33,462 nt of DNA from a virus, in IMG/VR virus record IMGVR_UViG_3300022918_000027, positions 1 through 33,462 of that record; one strand, 5' to 3'. This document shows, one piece after another, positions 22,653 to 30,625 of the stretch. The notes under the pieces were generated by a model, which saw only the letters and a program-made list of their open reading frames with translations, did not search any database and was not told the origin of the DNA. Each line of letters starts with the position of its first letter. The first letter of the stretch is position 1. The position numbers and the translations under genes are program-made.

Positions 22653-23378
22653 ATGCAGAGCTCACCCCTTGACGCGTTCATTCCGATCGACCCGTTCGCC
22701 GGGTACGCGCACGCCCCCGCCTGGCGTTCGCAGCACGAACCGCAGATGTTCGGCAAGAAGGATGACGACGAGGACGACGACGAGTCGGACGACGACGACG
22801 ATGACGGCGACGGGTCAGACGATGACGACGACGCCGAGGACGACCCCGATGAGGGGAAGAGTGAGGATGAACTCAAGGCGGAGTTGAAAGAGGTTCGCGC
22901 CGCGATCAAGACCGCGAACGGTTCAAGCGCCAAGCGTCGCCGCAAGATCCGCGAGCTCGAGGCTCAGATCGCCGGGAAGAAGCCCGCCGACAAGAAGGAT
23001 GACAAGGGCGACGACGAGAAGCCTGACGTCGAAGCGATCACTCGCGAGGCTGCACTCAAGGGCAAGGGCGAAGGGCTCGCCGTAGCCAAGCGCCTCGGCG
23101 CCCGTGCAGCACTGCTCGAGGCGGGCGTACCGAAGGCGAAGCTCGACCGCGCCGCCCGCATGCTCGACCTCGACGACGTCGACATCGACGACGACGGCGA
23201 GCTCGATGGACTCGACGACGCCGTCGCATCGCTCAAGAAAGACGTGCCCGAGTTCTTCGGCAAGGTCATCACCAAGCGCCGCTCAGTGGCAGGTGACGGC
23301 GACCGCGACGGTTCCGGCAAGGGCAAGAAGCTGACCGCCACGCAGCGCCAGGCGAACATGCTTCTCGGCAAGTCGTAA
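22653..23378 (+). CDS. scaffolding protein
   Basis: This 241-aa protein has a good CGAAAGG site. After a short N-terminus it has a long Asp/Glu/Ser-rich stretch (about 36-72), then coiled-coil-like helices (EDELKAELKEVRAAIKTAN, RRRKIRELEAQIAGKK), and a basic end (TATQRQANMLLGKS). Acidic, helical proteins just before the capsid gene are typically head scaffolds. There is no recognisable protease motif. Confidence 0.75.
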   Translation: MQSSPLDAFIPIDPFAGYAHAPAWRSQHEPQMFGKKDDDEDDDESDDDDDDGDGSDDDDDAEDDPDEGKSEDELKAELKEVRAAIKTANGSSAKRRRKIRELEAQIAGKKPADKKDDKGDDEKPDVEAITREAALKGKGEGLAVAKRLGARAALLEAGVPKAKLDRAARMLDLDDVDIDDDGELDGLDDAVASLKKDVPEFFGKVITKRRSVAGDGDRDGSGKGKKLTATQRQANMLLGKS

Positions 23379-23396
23379 CACAAGAGAAAATCGGCG

Positions 23397-23405
23397 TGCT
23401 ATATT
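23397..23405 (+). promoter_or_regulatory. extended -10 promoter for the major capsid gene
   Basis: TGC-TATATT (23397-23405) is a near-consensus extended -10 located about 105 nt upstream of the capsid ATG. No good -35 is visible. It would add transcription for the most abundant virion protein, and this transcript would carry a long leader with a ribosome site. Confidence 0.5.
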
Positions 23406-23460
23406 CGCACGCAAGAGGTCACCCCTCCGCGCTCGTGATGAGCAAGTTGAATCGTTTAGG

Positions 23461-23493
23461 TCGGTTCGACTTACCCATCAACTAACGAACCGA
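23461..23493 (+). promoter_or_regulatory. leader hairpin next to capsid ribosome site
   Basis: TCGGTTCG (23461-23468) and CGAACCGA (23486-23493) form a perfect 8-bp inverted repeat with a 17-nt loop, ending inside the ribosome binding region (GAAAGGGTGG). The loop carries CTAACGA, the core of the RHH-linked half-site. The hairpin may tune capsid translation or mRNA stability. Confidence 0.45.
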
Positions 23494-23510
23494 AAGGGTG
23501 GCCTTTTCTC

Positions 23511-24671
23511 ATGGCCCGTAACACACTCGAGGCGTGGATTCCCGAGGAGTACGACTCCTCCGTCATCGCGCGCATCGCGGCAACCTCGGCAATCGAGGCA
23601 ACCGCCCGCAAGATCCCGATGAAGTCCGACAGCAAGTGGGTACCTCGTACCGCTGGCATGGACGTCGAGCTCATCCCCAAGGGCGGCGCGTACGGCGAGG
23701 ACACCTCGCTCAACGACTCCGTTCTCCTCACCGTCTACAAGTTCGGTAAGGCTCTCCGCATCGCCGAAGAGGACATCGACGACTCGGTCGCCGACCTCAT
23801 CGCAGCGAAGAAGACCGACTGGGGCACGAGCTACGCTCGCATGCTCGACAACTCGGCACTCGGCACGACCGCCGCGGCGAACGGCACAACCGTTGCCTTC
23901 ACGTCGGTCTACCGCGCACTGAGCCAGACAGACGCCGCAACCGGATACACCGCCAACCAGAACATCACACAGGCGGGCACCCAGTTCGGTACCGTGACGT
24001 TCACCGACGCGGGCGACATCATCACCTTCGCGACGCCTCACAACCTCGTTGTCGGTGACAAGTTCAAGGTCGGCACTGTCACGTCGACCACGGGCATCAC
24101 GGCCGGCACCACGTACTACGTGCGTACCGTCCCGTCGTCCACGACGATCACCGCGAGCGCCACGCTCAACGGTGCAACGCTCGCGCTCACCACTGACGGC
24201 AGCGCCGCAAGCGCAACCGCCAAGGCGGGCCAGGCGTCGTACGACAACCTCAACGCAACGCTCGCGATCTACGAGGGTGGCGACTACTTCGACGAAGCGA
24301 ACACGGTGATCTACGCTCACCCGACGCTCAAGTCGAACCTTCGCGGACTCAAGGACAACAACGGCCTCCCGCTGTTCGTTGAGAACCCGCGCAAGGGCGA
24401 CCCCGAAACCCTGTTCGGGTACCCGATCAAGTTCACCAACGGTGCACGTACCTCGGCTGTTTCGACCTCGAAGCCGACGGGCAACCCGCTCGTCATCTTC
24501 GCGAACACCGACTACCTGTTCCTCGGTGTTCGTTCCGGTCCCGAGTCGATGGCTTCGGACGGCAACACGGGCGCGTCGATGCTTACCGATGAGGCGCTCA
24601 TCAAGATGCGTTCGCGTCGTGCGTTCGCTCTCGCCAACGAGTTCGCGGCCTCGGTCCTCGAAATCTCCTAG
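23511..24671 (+). CDS. major capsid protein, HK97 fold
   Basis: This 386-aa protein has GAAAGGGTGG before the ATG. N-terminal sequence (WIPEEYDSSVIARIAATSAIE, ARKIPMKSD, then FGKALRIAEEDIDDSV) and C-terminal elements (HPTLKSNLRGLKD, FGYPIKFTN, and ALIKMRSRRAFA) are typical of HK97-type capsids in actinophages. Residues about 155-235 are an inserted beta domain (DIITFATPHNLVVGDKF, TGITAGTTYYVRTVPSS) likely exposed on the capsid surface. It forms the icosahedral shell with scaffold and portal. Confidence 0.9.
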   Translation: MARNTLEAWIPEEYDSSVIARIAATSAIEATARKIPMKSDSKWVPRTAGMDVELIPKGGAYGEDTSLNDSVLLTVYKFGKALRIAEEDIDDSVADLIAAKKTDWGTSYARMLDNSALGTTAAANGTTVAFTSVYRALSQTDAATGYTANQNITQAGTQFGTVTFTDAGDIITFATPHNLVVGDKFKVGTVTSTTGITAGTTYYVRTVPSSTTITASATLNGATLALTTDGSAASATAKAGQASYDNLNATLAIYEGGDYFDEANTVIYAHPTLKSNLRGLKDNNGLPLFVENPRKGDPETLFGYPIKFTNGARTSAVSTSKPTGNPLVIFANTDYLFLGVRSGPESMASDGNTGASMLTDEALIKMRSRRAFALANEFAASVLEIS

Positions 24672-24677
24672 CCGCTG

Positions 24678-24709
24678 AGTGGCGGGCGTCCTGACCGGCG
24701 CCCGCCACT
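24678..24709 (+). terminator. 11-bp hairpin after the capsid gene
   Basis: AGTGGCGGGCG (24678-24688) and CGCCCGCCACT (24699-24709) form a perfect 11-bp stem with a 10-nt loop, starting 7 nt after the capsid stop. There is no T tract. Such hairpins often protect abundant capsid mRNA or reduce read-through. Confidence 0.6.
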
Positions 24710-24736
24710 TGCCGCATCGAGCAGAAAGGCACGAGC

Positions 24737-25240
24737 ATGGCAAACCGTATCAAGGGCAGCAAGTCTGCCTCAAAGAACGCCGCCGACGTTGTCGAGGTCG
24801 AACCCGTCAACCCCGACGTCGAGCCCGAACCGAAGAACGACGGCGACGTCGTCGAGAAGGTCGACCCCGACGTCGACCACTCGGCCGACGCTGACGGCGA
24901 CTTTGCGATCGAAGACGACCCGACCGACGAGCAGCCCGAAGAAGCCGACCTTGTACACGTCAAGGTGTTCACCCTCGGCGGGCCGATCGTTCGCAACGGC
25001 TTCATCGACAAGTCGCTCACCGGCTACGACCACACGGCGAATATCACCGCGACCCGCCAGTACATGATCGCCCAGGGCTTGCGCCCGGTCGGCGAGGTGT
25101 CATTCGTGGGCGCGACGACGAACGCTGACGGCGAAAGCCTTGACCTCGAGTACCGAGTCAAGGCCGTCGCCGCCGAGTCAACCGATGTTCCCGAGGTCGA
25201 GCACGCGCCGGCCGTTGAGGGATCCGTCGACTTCGACTAG
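24737..25240 (+). CDS. acidic head-associated protein, hypothetical
   Basis: This 167-aa protein follows the capsid gene. The first half is acidic and disordered with Asp/Pro/Glu repeats (VNPDVEPEPKNDGDV), and the second half is a compact domain (VHVKVFTLGGPIVRNGF, then RQYMIAQGLRPVGEV). It may be a minor head or connector-associated protein. No family is certain. It is preceded by GCAGAAAGG and followed by a strong hairpin. Confidence 0.55.
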   Translation: MANRIKGSKSASKNAADVVEVEPVNPDVEPEPKNDGDVVEKVDPDVDHSADADGDFAIEDDPTDEQPEEADLVHVKVFTLGGPIVRNGFIDKSLTGYDHTANITATRQYMIAQGLRPVGEVSFVGATTNADGESLDLEYRVKAVAAESTDVPEVEHAPAVEGSVDFD

Positions 25241-25250
25241 GCACTAAGCC

Positions 25251-25282
25251 GGGGCGCCGCGACTATCGGGGCGCGGCGCCCC
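25251..25282 (+). terminator. 11-bp GC-rich hairpin
   Basis: GGGGCGCCGCG (25251-25261) and CGCGGCGCCCC (25272-25282) form a perfect 11-bp stem with a 10-nt loop, followed by TCCTCATCTT. It is a possible attenuator between the head protein and connector genes. Confidence 0.6.
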
Positions 25283-25303
25283 TCCTCATCTTGAAAGGTA
25301 ATC

Positions 25304-25738
25304 ATGACCGCCGTGAAGTGGGCCACCGTCGCCGATGTTCTCGCCGTCACCAAGAAGGTCGTGACGCAAGAGGACATCGACGCTGCTGTGTTCACCATCG
25401 AGCTCGGTACCGGGGCGATTCAGGACGTCGAGCGCCCCTACCTTTCCCGCCGTGATTACTACTGGCTACGCCTTGCGGTGTGCTACCAGGCGGCGTGGCT
25501 GACAACTCAGCCGGACCACATCGAACGCTCGGCGCTCGAGAGCGTCAATCAGGACGGCGTGAACATCTCCGCCCCTAACACCGACTGGCTGAAATACGGC
25601 CCGCTCACCATCGCCGCTATCAAGCGCCTCTCGTGGAAGGGCACGCGCACGCTTGCGCCGCGCTCTCCGCTCGAGGCCCGCCCGATCTTCGCCAACTTCT
25701 TGAGCTACGACACCGAGGGCGGGTGGACGCCGCTATGA
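25304..25738 (+). CDS. head-to-tail connector (adaptor)
   Basis: This 144-aa protein has TGAAAGG before its ATG. It is helical at first (TVADVLAVTKKVVTQEDID) with the Trp/Tyr-rich RRDYYWLRLAVCYQAAWL typical of gp6/gp15-type adaptors, and it lies right after the head genes. It should attach to the portal ring. Confidence 0.7.
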   Translation: MTAVKWATVADVLAVTKKVVTQEDIDAAVFTIELGTGAIQDVERPYLSRRDYYWLRLAVCYQAAWLTTQPDHIERSALESVNQDGVNISAPNTDWLKYGPLTIAAIKRLSWKGTRTLAPRSPLEARPIFANFLSYDTEGGWTPL

Positions 25739-26079
25739 CATTCATGGCTACGTGCCGCGCTGCCGTCTACGGCGCGACGATCGACAACGGTCTCGGTGAC
25801 GCGATCGACGACAACGATACGCCAGTGGAGGGACTCGAGGACGTTCGCGCGTCGCTCATCGAGAAGTCCCGCAAACTGTTCGACGCGACAACTGGCGCGT
25901 CACGCACCGTCCGTTGGTGCGTCGCGCGCTTCGACGCGCACCTCGCGCCCCTGTTCGCCGAAGGCTACCGGATCAAGGATCTACGCAGCGGCAAGATCTA
26001 CGTCATCGACGAGCTCACTGTCGACGTGCACGGTCTCGCCAGTAACGCCGACTTCGTCCTCGATACGAGGATTCTCTAA
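25735..26079 (+). CDS. head-to-tail stopper
   Basis: The ATG at 25735 overlaps the previous stop (ATGA) and gives 114 aa; a longer in-frame upstream start is less likely. Strand-rich C-terminus (RIKDLRSGKIYVIDELTVD, NADFVLDTRIL) fits the beta-barrel stopper proteins that close the head-tail channel. Assigned mainly by position between adaptor and gp10-like protein. Confidence 0.6.
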   Translation: MTFMATCRAAVYGATIDNGLGDAIDDNDTPVEGLEDVRASLIEKSRKLFDATTGASRTVRWCVARFDAHLAPLFAEGYRIKDLRSGKIYVIDELTVDVHGLASNADFVLDTRIL

Positions 26080-26423
26080 TGGCCGCCGACGTCACCGTAC
26101 GCATCTTCCAGTCGGGGCTTTCCGACATCGACGACCAGGCCGAAACGTTTATGTCAAAGCTTGGCGACGAGATGCTCGTACGTACACAGCGCCTTGTGCC
26201 TAAGCGGACGTGGGCGCTGCACGACTCCCTCACGAAAGAGGTCGAGCGCGCTGAGCACGTCATCGTCGTAAGTGTCGGCGTTGACCCGAGCGCCCGCGGC
26301 GTTGAGCCTGGTGCCGCCGATCCTGCCGACTATGTCACCGACGTCGAGCTCGGCAACTCGCGACAGGCGCCGCAGCCGTTCCTCAAGCCAGCGCTCATGC
26401 AAACCATTGCGAGCATCCGGTGA
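26079..26423 (+). CDS. HK97 gp10-like tail completion protein
   Basis: This 114-aa protein starts at TAATG. LVPKRTWALHDSLTKEVE then VSVGVDP and QAPQPFLKPALMQTI are characteristic of gp10-like head-tail joining proteins, which have P-x-RTG/T-x-L-xxS and a C-terminal QPFLxPA. It helps complete the tail before attachment. Confidence 0.75.
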   Translation: MAADVTVRIFQSGLSDIDDQAETFMSKLGDEMLVRTQRLVPKRTWALHDSLTKEVERAEHVIVVSVGVDPSARGVEPGAADPADYVTDVELGNSRQAPQPFLKPALMQTIASIR

Positions 26424-26929
26424 GCGCCGCGCCCGTTTTCAACGTGCCGAACTCGGTTACGCCGAACGCCGAGACCGTTGGCGCGGCGTGGCTCAAGGCG
26501 CTACTGATTGCCGCCAACCCGATCACCGCGCCGGGTTGCGGCATCGCGCTACCTGAGAGCACCGACACCTGGCGCGACTATGGTTTCGTGCAAGTGCGCA
26601 CGATGCCCGGCGTGCCGAGCGACCTCTACACCCGACAGCGTCACTCGGTATTCCAGGTCGACGCGTGGGCGTGTAACGCTAAGGGCAACGTGCCGCCGTG
26701 GAACCTTGCCGGCCGCGCCGCGACGCTCGTGCAGTCGGCTACCGAGACTGCGCCCGGCGTCGTCGTCGGCGGTTGGACTCATGGCCGCACCGTCGTTCTG
26801 CCGACTCCGTACCGCTCAGCGGTCGTGCAGTCGGGCTATTTGCTTGGTGATCCGTACCGCGTAGAAAACGACCCGAGTGGGTACGCACGGTTCACTGCCA
26901 CGCTTGAGCTCGATTGGGCGGTAGCCTAA
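26420..26929 (+). CDS. tail terminator protein
   Basis: This 169-aa protein starts at GTG in a GTGA overlap. Its position after gp10-like and before the major tail protein, plus a compact alpha/beta body (GFVQVRTMPGVPSDLYT, HSVFQVDAWA, then ARFTATLELDWA), fits the tail terminator that caps the tail tube. Homology is not certain. Confidence 0.65.
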   Translation: MSAAPVFNVPNSVTPNAETVGAAWLKALLIAANPITAPGCGIALPESTDTWRDYGFVQVRTMPGVPSDLYTRQRHSVFQVDAWACNAKGNVPPWNLAGRAATLVQSATETAPGVVVGGWTHGRTVVLPTPYRSAVVQSGYLLGDPYRVENDPSGYARFTATLELDWAVA

Positions 26930-26991
26930 TGCGCATCAAGAGGGGCGACCGCCCCGACTCAACACCGAACCGAAAGGGGGCGACCTCGTGA
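26929..26991 (+). CDS. possible 20-aa micro-ORF
   Basis: ATG at 26929 overlaps the previous stop (TAATG), and the 20-codon frame ends in a TGA that overlaps the next start (GTGA at 26988). It would be very basic, MRIKRGDRPDSTPNRKGATS. The double overlap could mean translational coupling or simply chance. A short GGGGC-GACC-GCCCC hairpin lies inside it. Confidence 0.2.
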   Translation: MRIKRGDRPDSTPNRKGATS

Positions 26992-27299
26992 CACAGGTAC
27001 GCACCAAGTTCACCACGGGCGAGGTACACGAGGTCGGCCCCGCTGAGCTCCTCGACCTTGATCGCCAGGGACTTCTCTACTCCCACGAGCTCGACGCCGA
27101 TGCCGCCACCGAGGCGGGCATTAGCGAGAGCTCGCACAAGTGGAAGTCCGCCGAAGAAGCCGAGGAGCCGAAGCCCGTCAAGCGCGCCGGCCGCAAGCCG
27201 AAGGCACCCAAGCCCGAACCCGTGAAGCCCGACACCTTCACGAACCCCGACGGCACCGTCGTCGAGATTCCCGCTGACCACGATGGGAGCATCAACTAA
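26988..27299 (+). CDS. small hydrophilic tail-region protein (103 aa)
   Basis: This 103-aa protein starts at GTG after CGAAAGGGGG. N-terminal residues (RTKFTTGEVHEVGPAELLDL) look structured; the C-terminal half is charged and Pro/Lys-rich (RAGRKPKAPKPEPVKPD). It lies directly before the major tail gene, with a TAATG overlap. Function unknown. Confidence 0.55.
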   Translation: MTQVRTKFTTGEVHEVGPAELLDLDRQGLLYSHELDADAATEAGISESSHKWKSAEEAEEPKPVKRAGRKPKAPKPEPVKPDTFTNPDGTVVEIPADHDGSIN

Positions 27300-27838
27300 T
27301 GACCGTCACGAGCACCAACCTCATCCAAGGCCCAGCGACACTCTGGGCGGGCGTCTTTGGCGTCACCGAACCTGCCACTATCTCGACCGCCCCCGGCGCG
27401 GGATGGGTGGACCTCGGCGGCACACAGGACGGCATCGCGCTCAGCGACACGACCGACTTCGCCAAGCTCACCGTCGATCAGATTGCGATGGCCGTAGGCG
27501 CCACCGCAAGCGGTCGCACGGTGCAACTCAAGACGAACCTCGCCGAAGCTACGCTCGCGAACCTCGCCCTCGCCACGAACAACACCGCACCGGCTTCCGG
27601 TGTGCTGTCGCTCGACAACGACAGCAAGCAGTTCGTCAAGCCGTACCAGGCATTCCTCCTCGACGGCATCGCGCCGGGTGGCTTCCGTCGTCGCATCATT
27701 GGGCGTAAGTGCCTGTCGGTCGACTCGGTCGAGATGGCCTACAAGAAGGACGGCATGACCCTCATCCCGGTCACGTTCGAAATCTTCTGGGTGTCGACGA
27801 GCATCGTGCCGCTGGTCATCACCGACGCAACCTCATAG
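27299..27838 (+). CDS. major tail protein
   Basis: This 179-aa protein has typical major-tail sequence: IQGPATLWAGVFGVTEP, GWVDLGGTQDGIALSD, then RTVQLKTNLAEATLANLALA and KDGMTLIPVTFEIFW. It forms the tail tube of a siphovirus. Gene order (terminator, this gene, chaperones, tape measure) supports it. A 9-12 bp hairpin follows the stop. Confidence 0.9.
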   Translation: MTVTSTNLIQGPATLWAGVFGVTEPATISTAPGAGWVDLGGTQDGIALSDTTDFAKLTVDQIAMAVGATASGRTVQLKTNLAEATLANLALATNNTAPASGVLSLDNDSKQFVKPYQAFLLDGIAPGGFRRRIIGRKCLSVDSVEMAYKKDGMTLIPVTFEIFWVSTSIVPLVITDATS

Positions 27839-27854
27839 CACAACCCCCCGATAC

Positions 27855-27887
27855 GTGGCGGCGTCGATTCCCCCTCGGCGCCGCCAC
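27855..27887 (+). terminator. hairpin after the major tail gene
   Basis: GTGGCGGCG (27855-27863) pairs with CGCCGCCAC (27879-27887), extendable by three pairs with one G-U, leaving a 9-nt loop. There is no T tract. It resembles the hairpin after the capsid gene and may regulate the output of downstream tail genes. Confidence 0.6.
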
Positions 27888-27918
27888 ACCTCACCCCGAT
27901 AAGAGAAAGGCTCTAACC

Positions 27919-28347
27919 ATGAGCACCGCAACCCCGACAATCAAGCACACTCCCGAGGAGGCGTGGCTCGCTGGCGAGCGCGTCACCATCTTCTTCATCG
28001 ATCACGAGGTGCTCGACGATGACGGCAACGTCGTCTACGAGGATGACCCGACCGACTCGGCCGACGCAGCACGCGACGAGGACCGCGAGATTCGCCAGGT
28101 TCCCAAGGTCGAGCGTGTCGAGTACACGATGCCGAAGAAACCGAACGCTGGCATGGCCCTCAAATACCTCAAGAGCACCCGCACGATGGGCGTCGAGGCA
28201 GCGATGGGCTGGCTCTTTGAGCTCGCCATTGGGGGTGCCGCGTACGAGGAGCTCAGCAACGAGACCGACTTCGACATCGACGACCTGGCAACACTCATGC
28301 AGACCGTCGTAACCCGCGCGCTCGGCGGGCTCGAACCCCCAAAATAG
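27919..28347 (+). CDS. tail assembly chaperone (G-like)
   Basis: The ATG at 27919 has GAGAAAGG upstream and gives 142 aa; a longer upstream in-frame start is not needed. It is acidic and helical (TPEEAWLAGERVTIFFIDHE, GMALKYLKSTRTMGVEAA, DDLATLMQTVVTRAL), typical of gpG-type chaperones that keep the tape measure soluble. Its last codons CCC CCA AAA TAG contain a -1 slippery heptamer, so a G-T fusion is expected. Confidence 0.85.
   Translation: MSTATPTIKHTPEEAWLAGERVTIFFIDHEVLDDDGNVVYEDDPTDSADAARDEDREIRQVPKVERVEYTMPKKPNAGMALKYLKSTRTMGVEAAMGWLFELAIGGAAYEELSNETDFDIDDLATLMQTVVTRALGGLEPPK
28338..28344 (+). other. -1 programmed frameshift site CCCAAAA
   Basis: C CCA AAA (28338-28344) is an X XXY YYZ heptamer in the frame of the G-like chaperone, immediately before its TAG. 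Slipping back one base continues as IAFAER into the frame of the 91-aa ORF ending at 28637. This is the classical tail-chaperone mechanism. Confidence 0.8.
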
Positions 28348-28637
28348 CGTTCGCAGAAAGGATGAGCCAAGTGCTATCGACACTCGAATACAACGAGCTC
28401 GATGTGCTTAGCGACCTTTCTGCGTTCCACCGCGTCGACTCCCTCGAGGAGATTAGCTCGGTGCGCTACTTCCAACTTGTCCCTCGCCTCGGCGCCTACC
28501 GCGGTATGGTCCGCGCACGCATCGAGTACGAGGCGATCGACAAGAAAGAGCCCGCACCCGCGCGGCAGGACACCGCACTCAACGCCCTCGAGGGCGCCGG
28601 GTGGATCGAACGCAAAACCGAAGGGGTCGACGCATGA
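28344..28637 (+). CDS. tail assembly chaperone, frameshift extension (T-like)
   Basis: The -1 frame after CCCAAAA is open from 28344 to the TGA at 28635-28637. The extension (SQVLSTLEYNELDVLSDLSAF, YFQLVPRLGAYRGMV, ARQDTALNALEGAGWIERK) would be the T domain that binds the tape measure. There is also an AGAAAGG with GTG at 28371, or an ATG at 28362, so a short independent product of about 90 aa is possible. Confidence 0.75.
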   Translation: MAFAERMSQVLSTLEYNELDVLSDLSAFHRVDSLEEISSVRYFQLVPRLGAYRGMVRARIEYEAIDKKEPAPARQDTALNALEGAGWIERKTEGVDA

Positions 28638-30622
28638 CCGTGCTACTGGCCGAGGCGACTGTTGCCGTCAAGACCGACACGTCAAGCGTCGGCCCCGACG
28701 CCGAGAAGGGAGTAAAGTCCCAACGCGGCGTATTCTCCCGCATCGGCACCGTGGCGGGAGGCATCATTGCAGCCCAGCTTGTGACGAAAGGCGTCGCCGC
28801 CGTCAAGTCGATCTTCACTACGGGACTCGGCGAGGCAAAGGACGCCTCCGCGCTGAACGCCCAGCTTGCCGCGGCCATCACGTCGACAGGCAACGCGGCC
28901 GGCGTGAGCGTTAGTTATCTCAATGAGAGAGCCTCCGCGATACAAGCGATGAGCGGGCAGACTGACGACTCGATCGCCGCGGCACAGTCGTTGTTGCTCC
29001 GCTTCCAGTCGATCAACAACAACGGTCCCGACAAGATCTTTGACCGGGCCACCCTCGCCGCCGCGAACATGGCGGCGCGCCTCGGCGGCGACGCCTCGAG
29101 CCAGGCGACCAAGCTCGGCATCGCGCTCGAGTCACCCGAGAAGGCAGTCGCCAAGCTCGCCCGTTCCGGCGTCACGTTCAGCGAAGATCAGAAAAAGATG
29201 ATCGACGCGCTCGTCGAGACCGGCGACAAGGCTGGCGCGCAAAAGATCATCCTCGACCAGTTGGACGCAACCTATGGTGGTGCCGCTGAGAGCGCCGGTA
29301 AGACGCTGCCCGGCATGCTCGCACGCATCCGCCGCGGCTATGAGGACGTTACACAGGTCGTCACCGAGGCGTTTATGCCTGTCGTTCTTCCGGTGCTCGG
29401 GTGGTTGGCTGACCGCGCCGAAACGGCGGGTGATCGCGTCAAGTCCGTCACGGACAATATCAGCAGCTTCTTTGGCGACATCGACATCGGTTCGTTGGTC
29501 GAGACTATTCAGCAGTTCTCGCCGCTCATGCTCATCATCGAAACGATCAAGCCTCTACTCCCGCAACTCGCGGACTCTTTCAAGCAAATCCTTCCGATCA
29601 TCAAAGACGTTGCGACGTCGTTCGGGTCGACGCTTGGCACCGTGCTCAGTGAGGACGTCGTGCCCGCACTGACGAACGTTCTCGAGGCGCTCGTTCCCCT
29701 CATTCCGTTGCTCGCTGAGTCTCTCGGCGACGCGCTTATCAAGCTCATGCCCGCGTTCTCTGACCTCATTGTCGCGGTGCTGCCGCTGCTGCCGCCGCTC
29801 ACCGACCTCTTGCTTTCCATCATTCCGCCGTTCGCGGCGCTGCTCACAAACGTCACGATCCCCGCGCTCGTGTGGCTCGTTGAGGTATTCGCCGGGGCTG
29901 TCACGGCAGCGACCGACCTCGCCGATTACTTCGCTGGCGACACGTCGCTATCGGACCTGGCCGACCGCGTCAACGCACTGGGTGGCCCGTTCGGGAAGTT
30001 CGTGAAGTGGATCGAAGGGCTCATGCTCGCGATCTGGAATAACTTCATTGCGCCCGTCATCATCAACTTCAAGAAGTTTCAACAGGTAGTCGCCGACGTC
30101 GTGGGTAACGTGCTCGGCTTCTTCGGGAAGATTACGACGACCGTCGGCAAGGTCGGCGAGAAGATCGGTACGTCGATCGGCGGTGCCGCAACATTCATCG
30201 GTAGCACCTTCGGCAACATTGTGAACTTCGTCAAGGGCGGAATCAACAACGTAATCAGCCTGGTCAATAAGGGAATCGCTGCACTCAACAAGTTCAAAGT
30301 CACGCTGCCCGACGCCCTCGGCGGCATGACGATCGGCCTAAGCATCCCGTCGATACCGATGCTCGCTCGAGGTAGCAACAACGCACCCGACACATTCATC
30401 GCTGGCGAGAAGGGGCCGGAACTCATCACGGGTGCGGCCGGTTCGACGGTGCGGCCGTACTCCGCAACGCAAGACATTCTCGCGCAAGGCGGCGGGACCA
30501 CCAACCACTTTGCCGCGGGTGCGTTTACGATCGACCTGTCGAAAATCAAGTCGCTACAAGACCTCATCGACCTCATCGATACACTCAATCAAACGATTCG
30601 CACCAACCCGACCGGGAGTTAG
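28634..30622 (+). CDS. tape measure protein (662 aa, short)
   Basis: The ATG at 28634 overlaps the T-like stop (ATGA). The 662-aa product has an Ala-rich N-terminus, a hydrophobic central section (SPLMLIIETIKPLLPQLADS, VLPLLPPLTDLLLSIIPPF, IPALVWLVEVFAGAV) and a C-terminal AGEKGPELITG, a usual tape measure motif. Using about 0.15 nm per residue, the tail would be roughly 100 nm. The length relation is established for this family; the number is an estimate. Confidence 0.9.
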   Translation: MTVLLAEATVAVKTDTSSVGPDAEKGVKSQRGVFSRIGTVAGGIIAAQLVTKGVAAVKSIFTTGLGEAKDASALNAQLAAAITSTGNAAGVSVSYLNERASAIQAMSGQTDDSIAAAQSLLLRFQSINNNGPDKIFDRATLAAANMAARLGGDASSQATKLGIALESPEKAVAKLARSGVTFSEDQKKMIDALVETGDKAGAQKIILDQLDATYGGAAESAGKTLPGMLARIRRGYEDVTQVVTEAFMPVVLPVLGWLADRAETAGDRVKSVTDNISSFFGDIDIGSLVETIQQFSPLMLIIETIKPLLPQLADSFKQILPIIKDVATSFGSTLGTVLSEDVVPALTNVLEALVPLIPLLAESLGDALIKLMPAFSDLIVAVLPLLPPLTDLLLSIIPPFAALLTNVTIPALVWLVEVFAGAVTAATDLADYFAGDTSLSDLADRVNALGGPFGKFVKWIEGLMLAIWNNFIAPVIINFKKFQQVVADVVGNVLGFFGKITTTVGKVGEKIGTSIGGAATFIGSTFGNIVNFVKGGINNVISLVNKGIAALNKFKVTLPDALGGMTIGLSIPSIPMLARGSNNAPDTFIAGEKGPELITGAAGSTVRPYSATQDILAQGGGTTNHFAAGAFTIDLSKIKSLQDLIDLIDTLNQTIRTNPTGS

Positions 30623-30625
30623 ATC

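Noticed and set aside
23478-24743. 421-aa - strand ORF opposite the capsid gene
   Set aside because: It covers the capsid gene on the other strand, with Arg/Val-rich shadow composition and no start signal.
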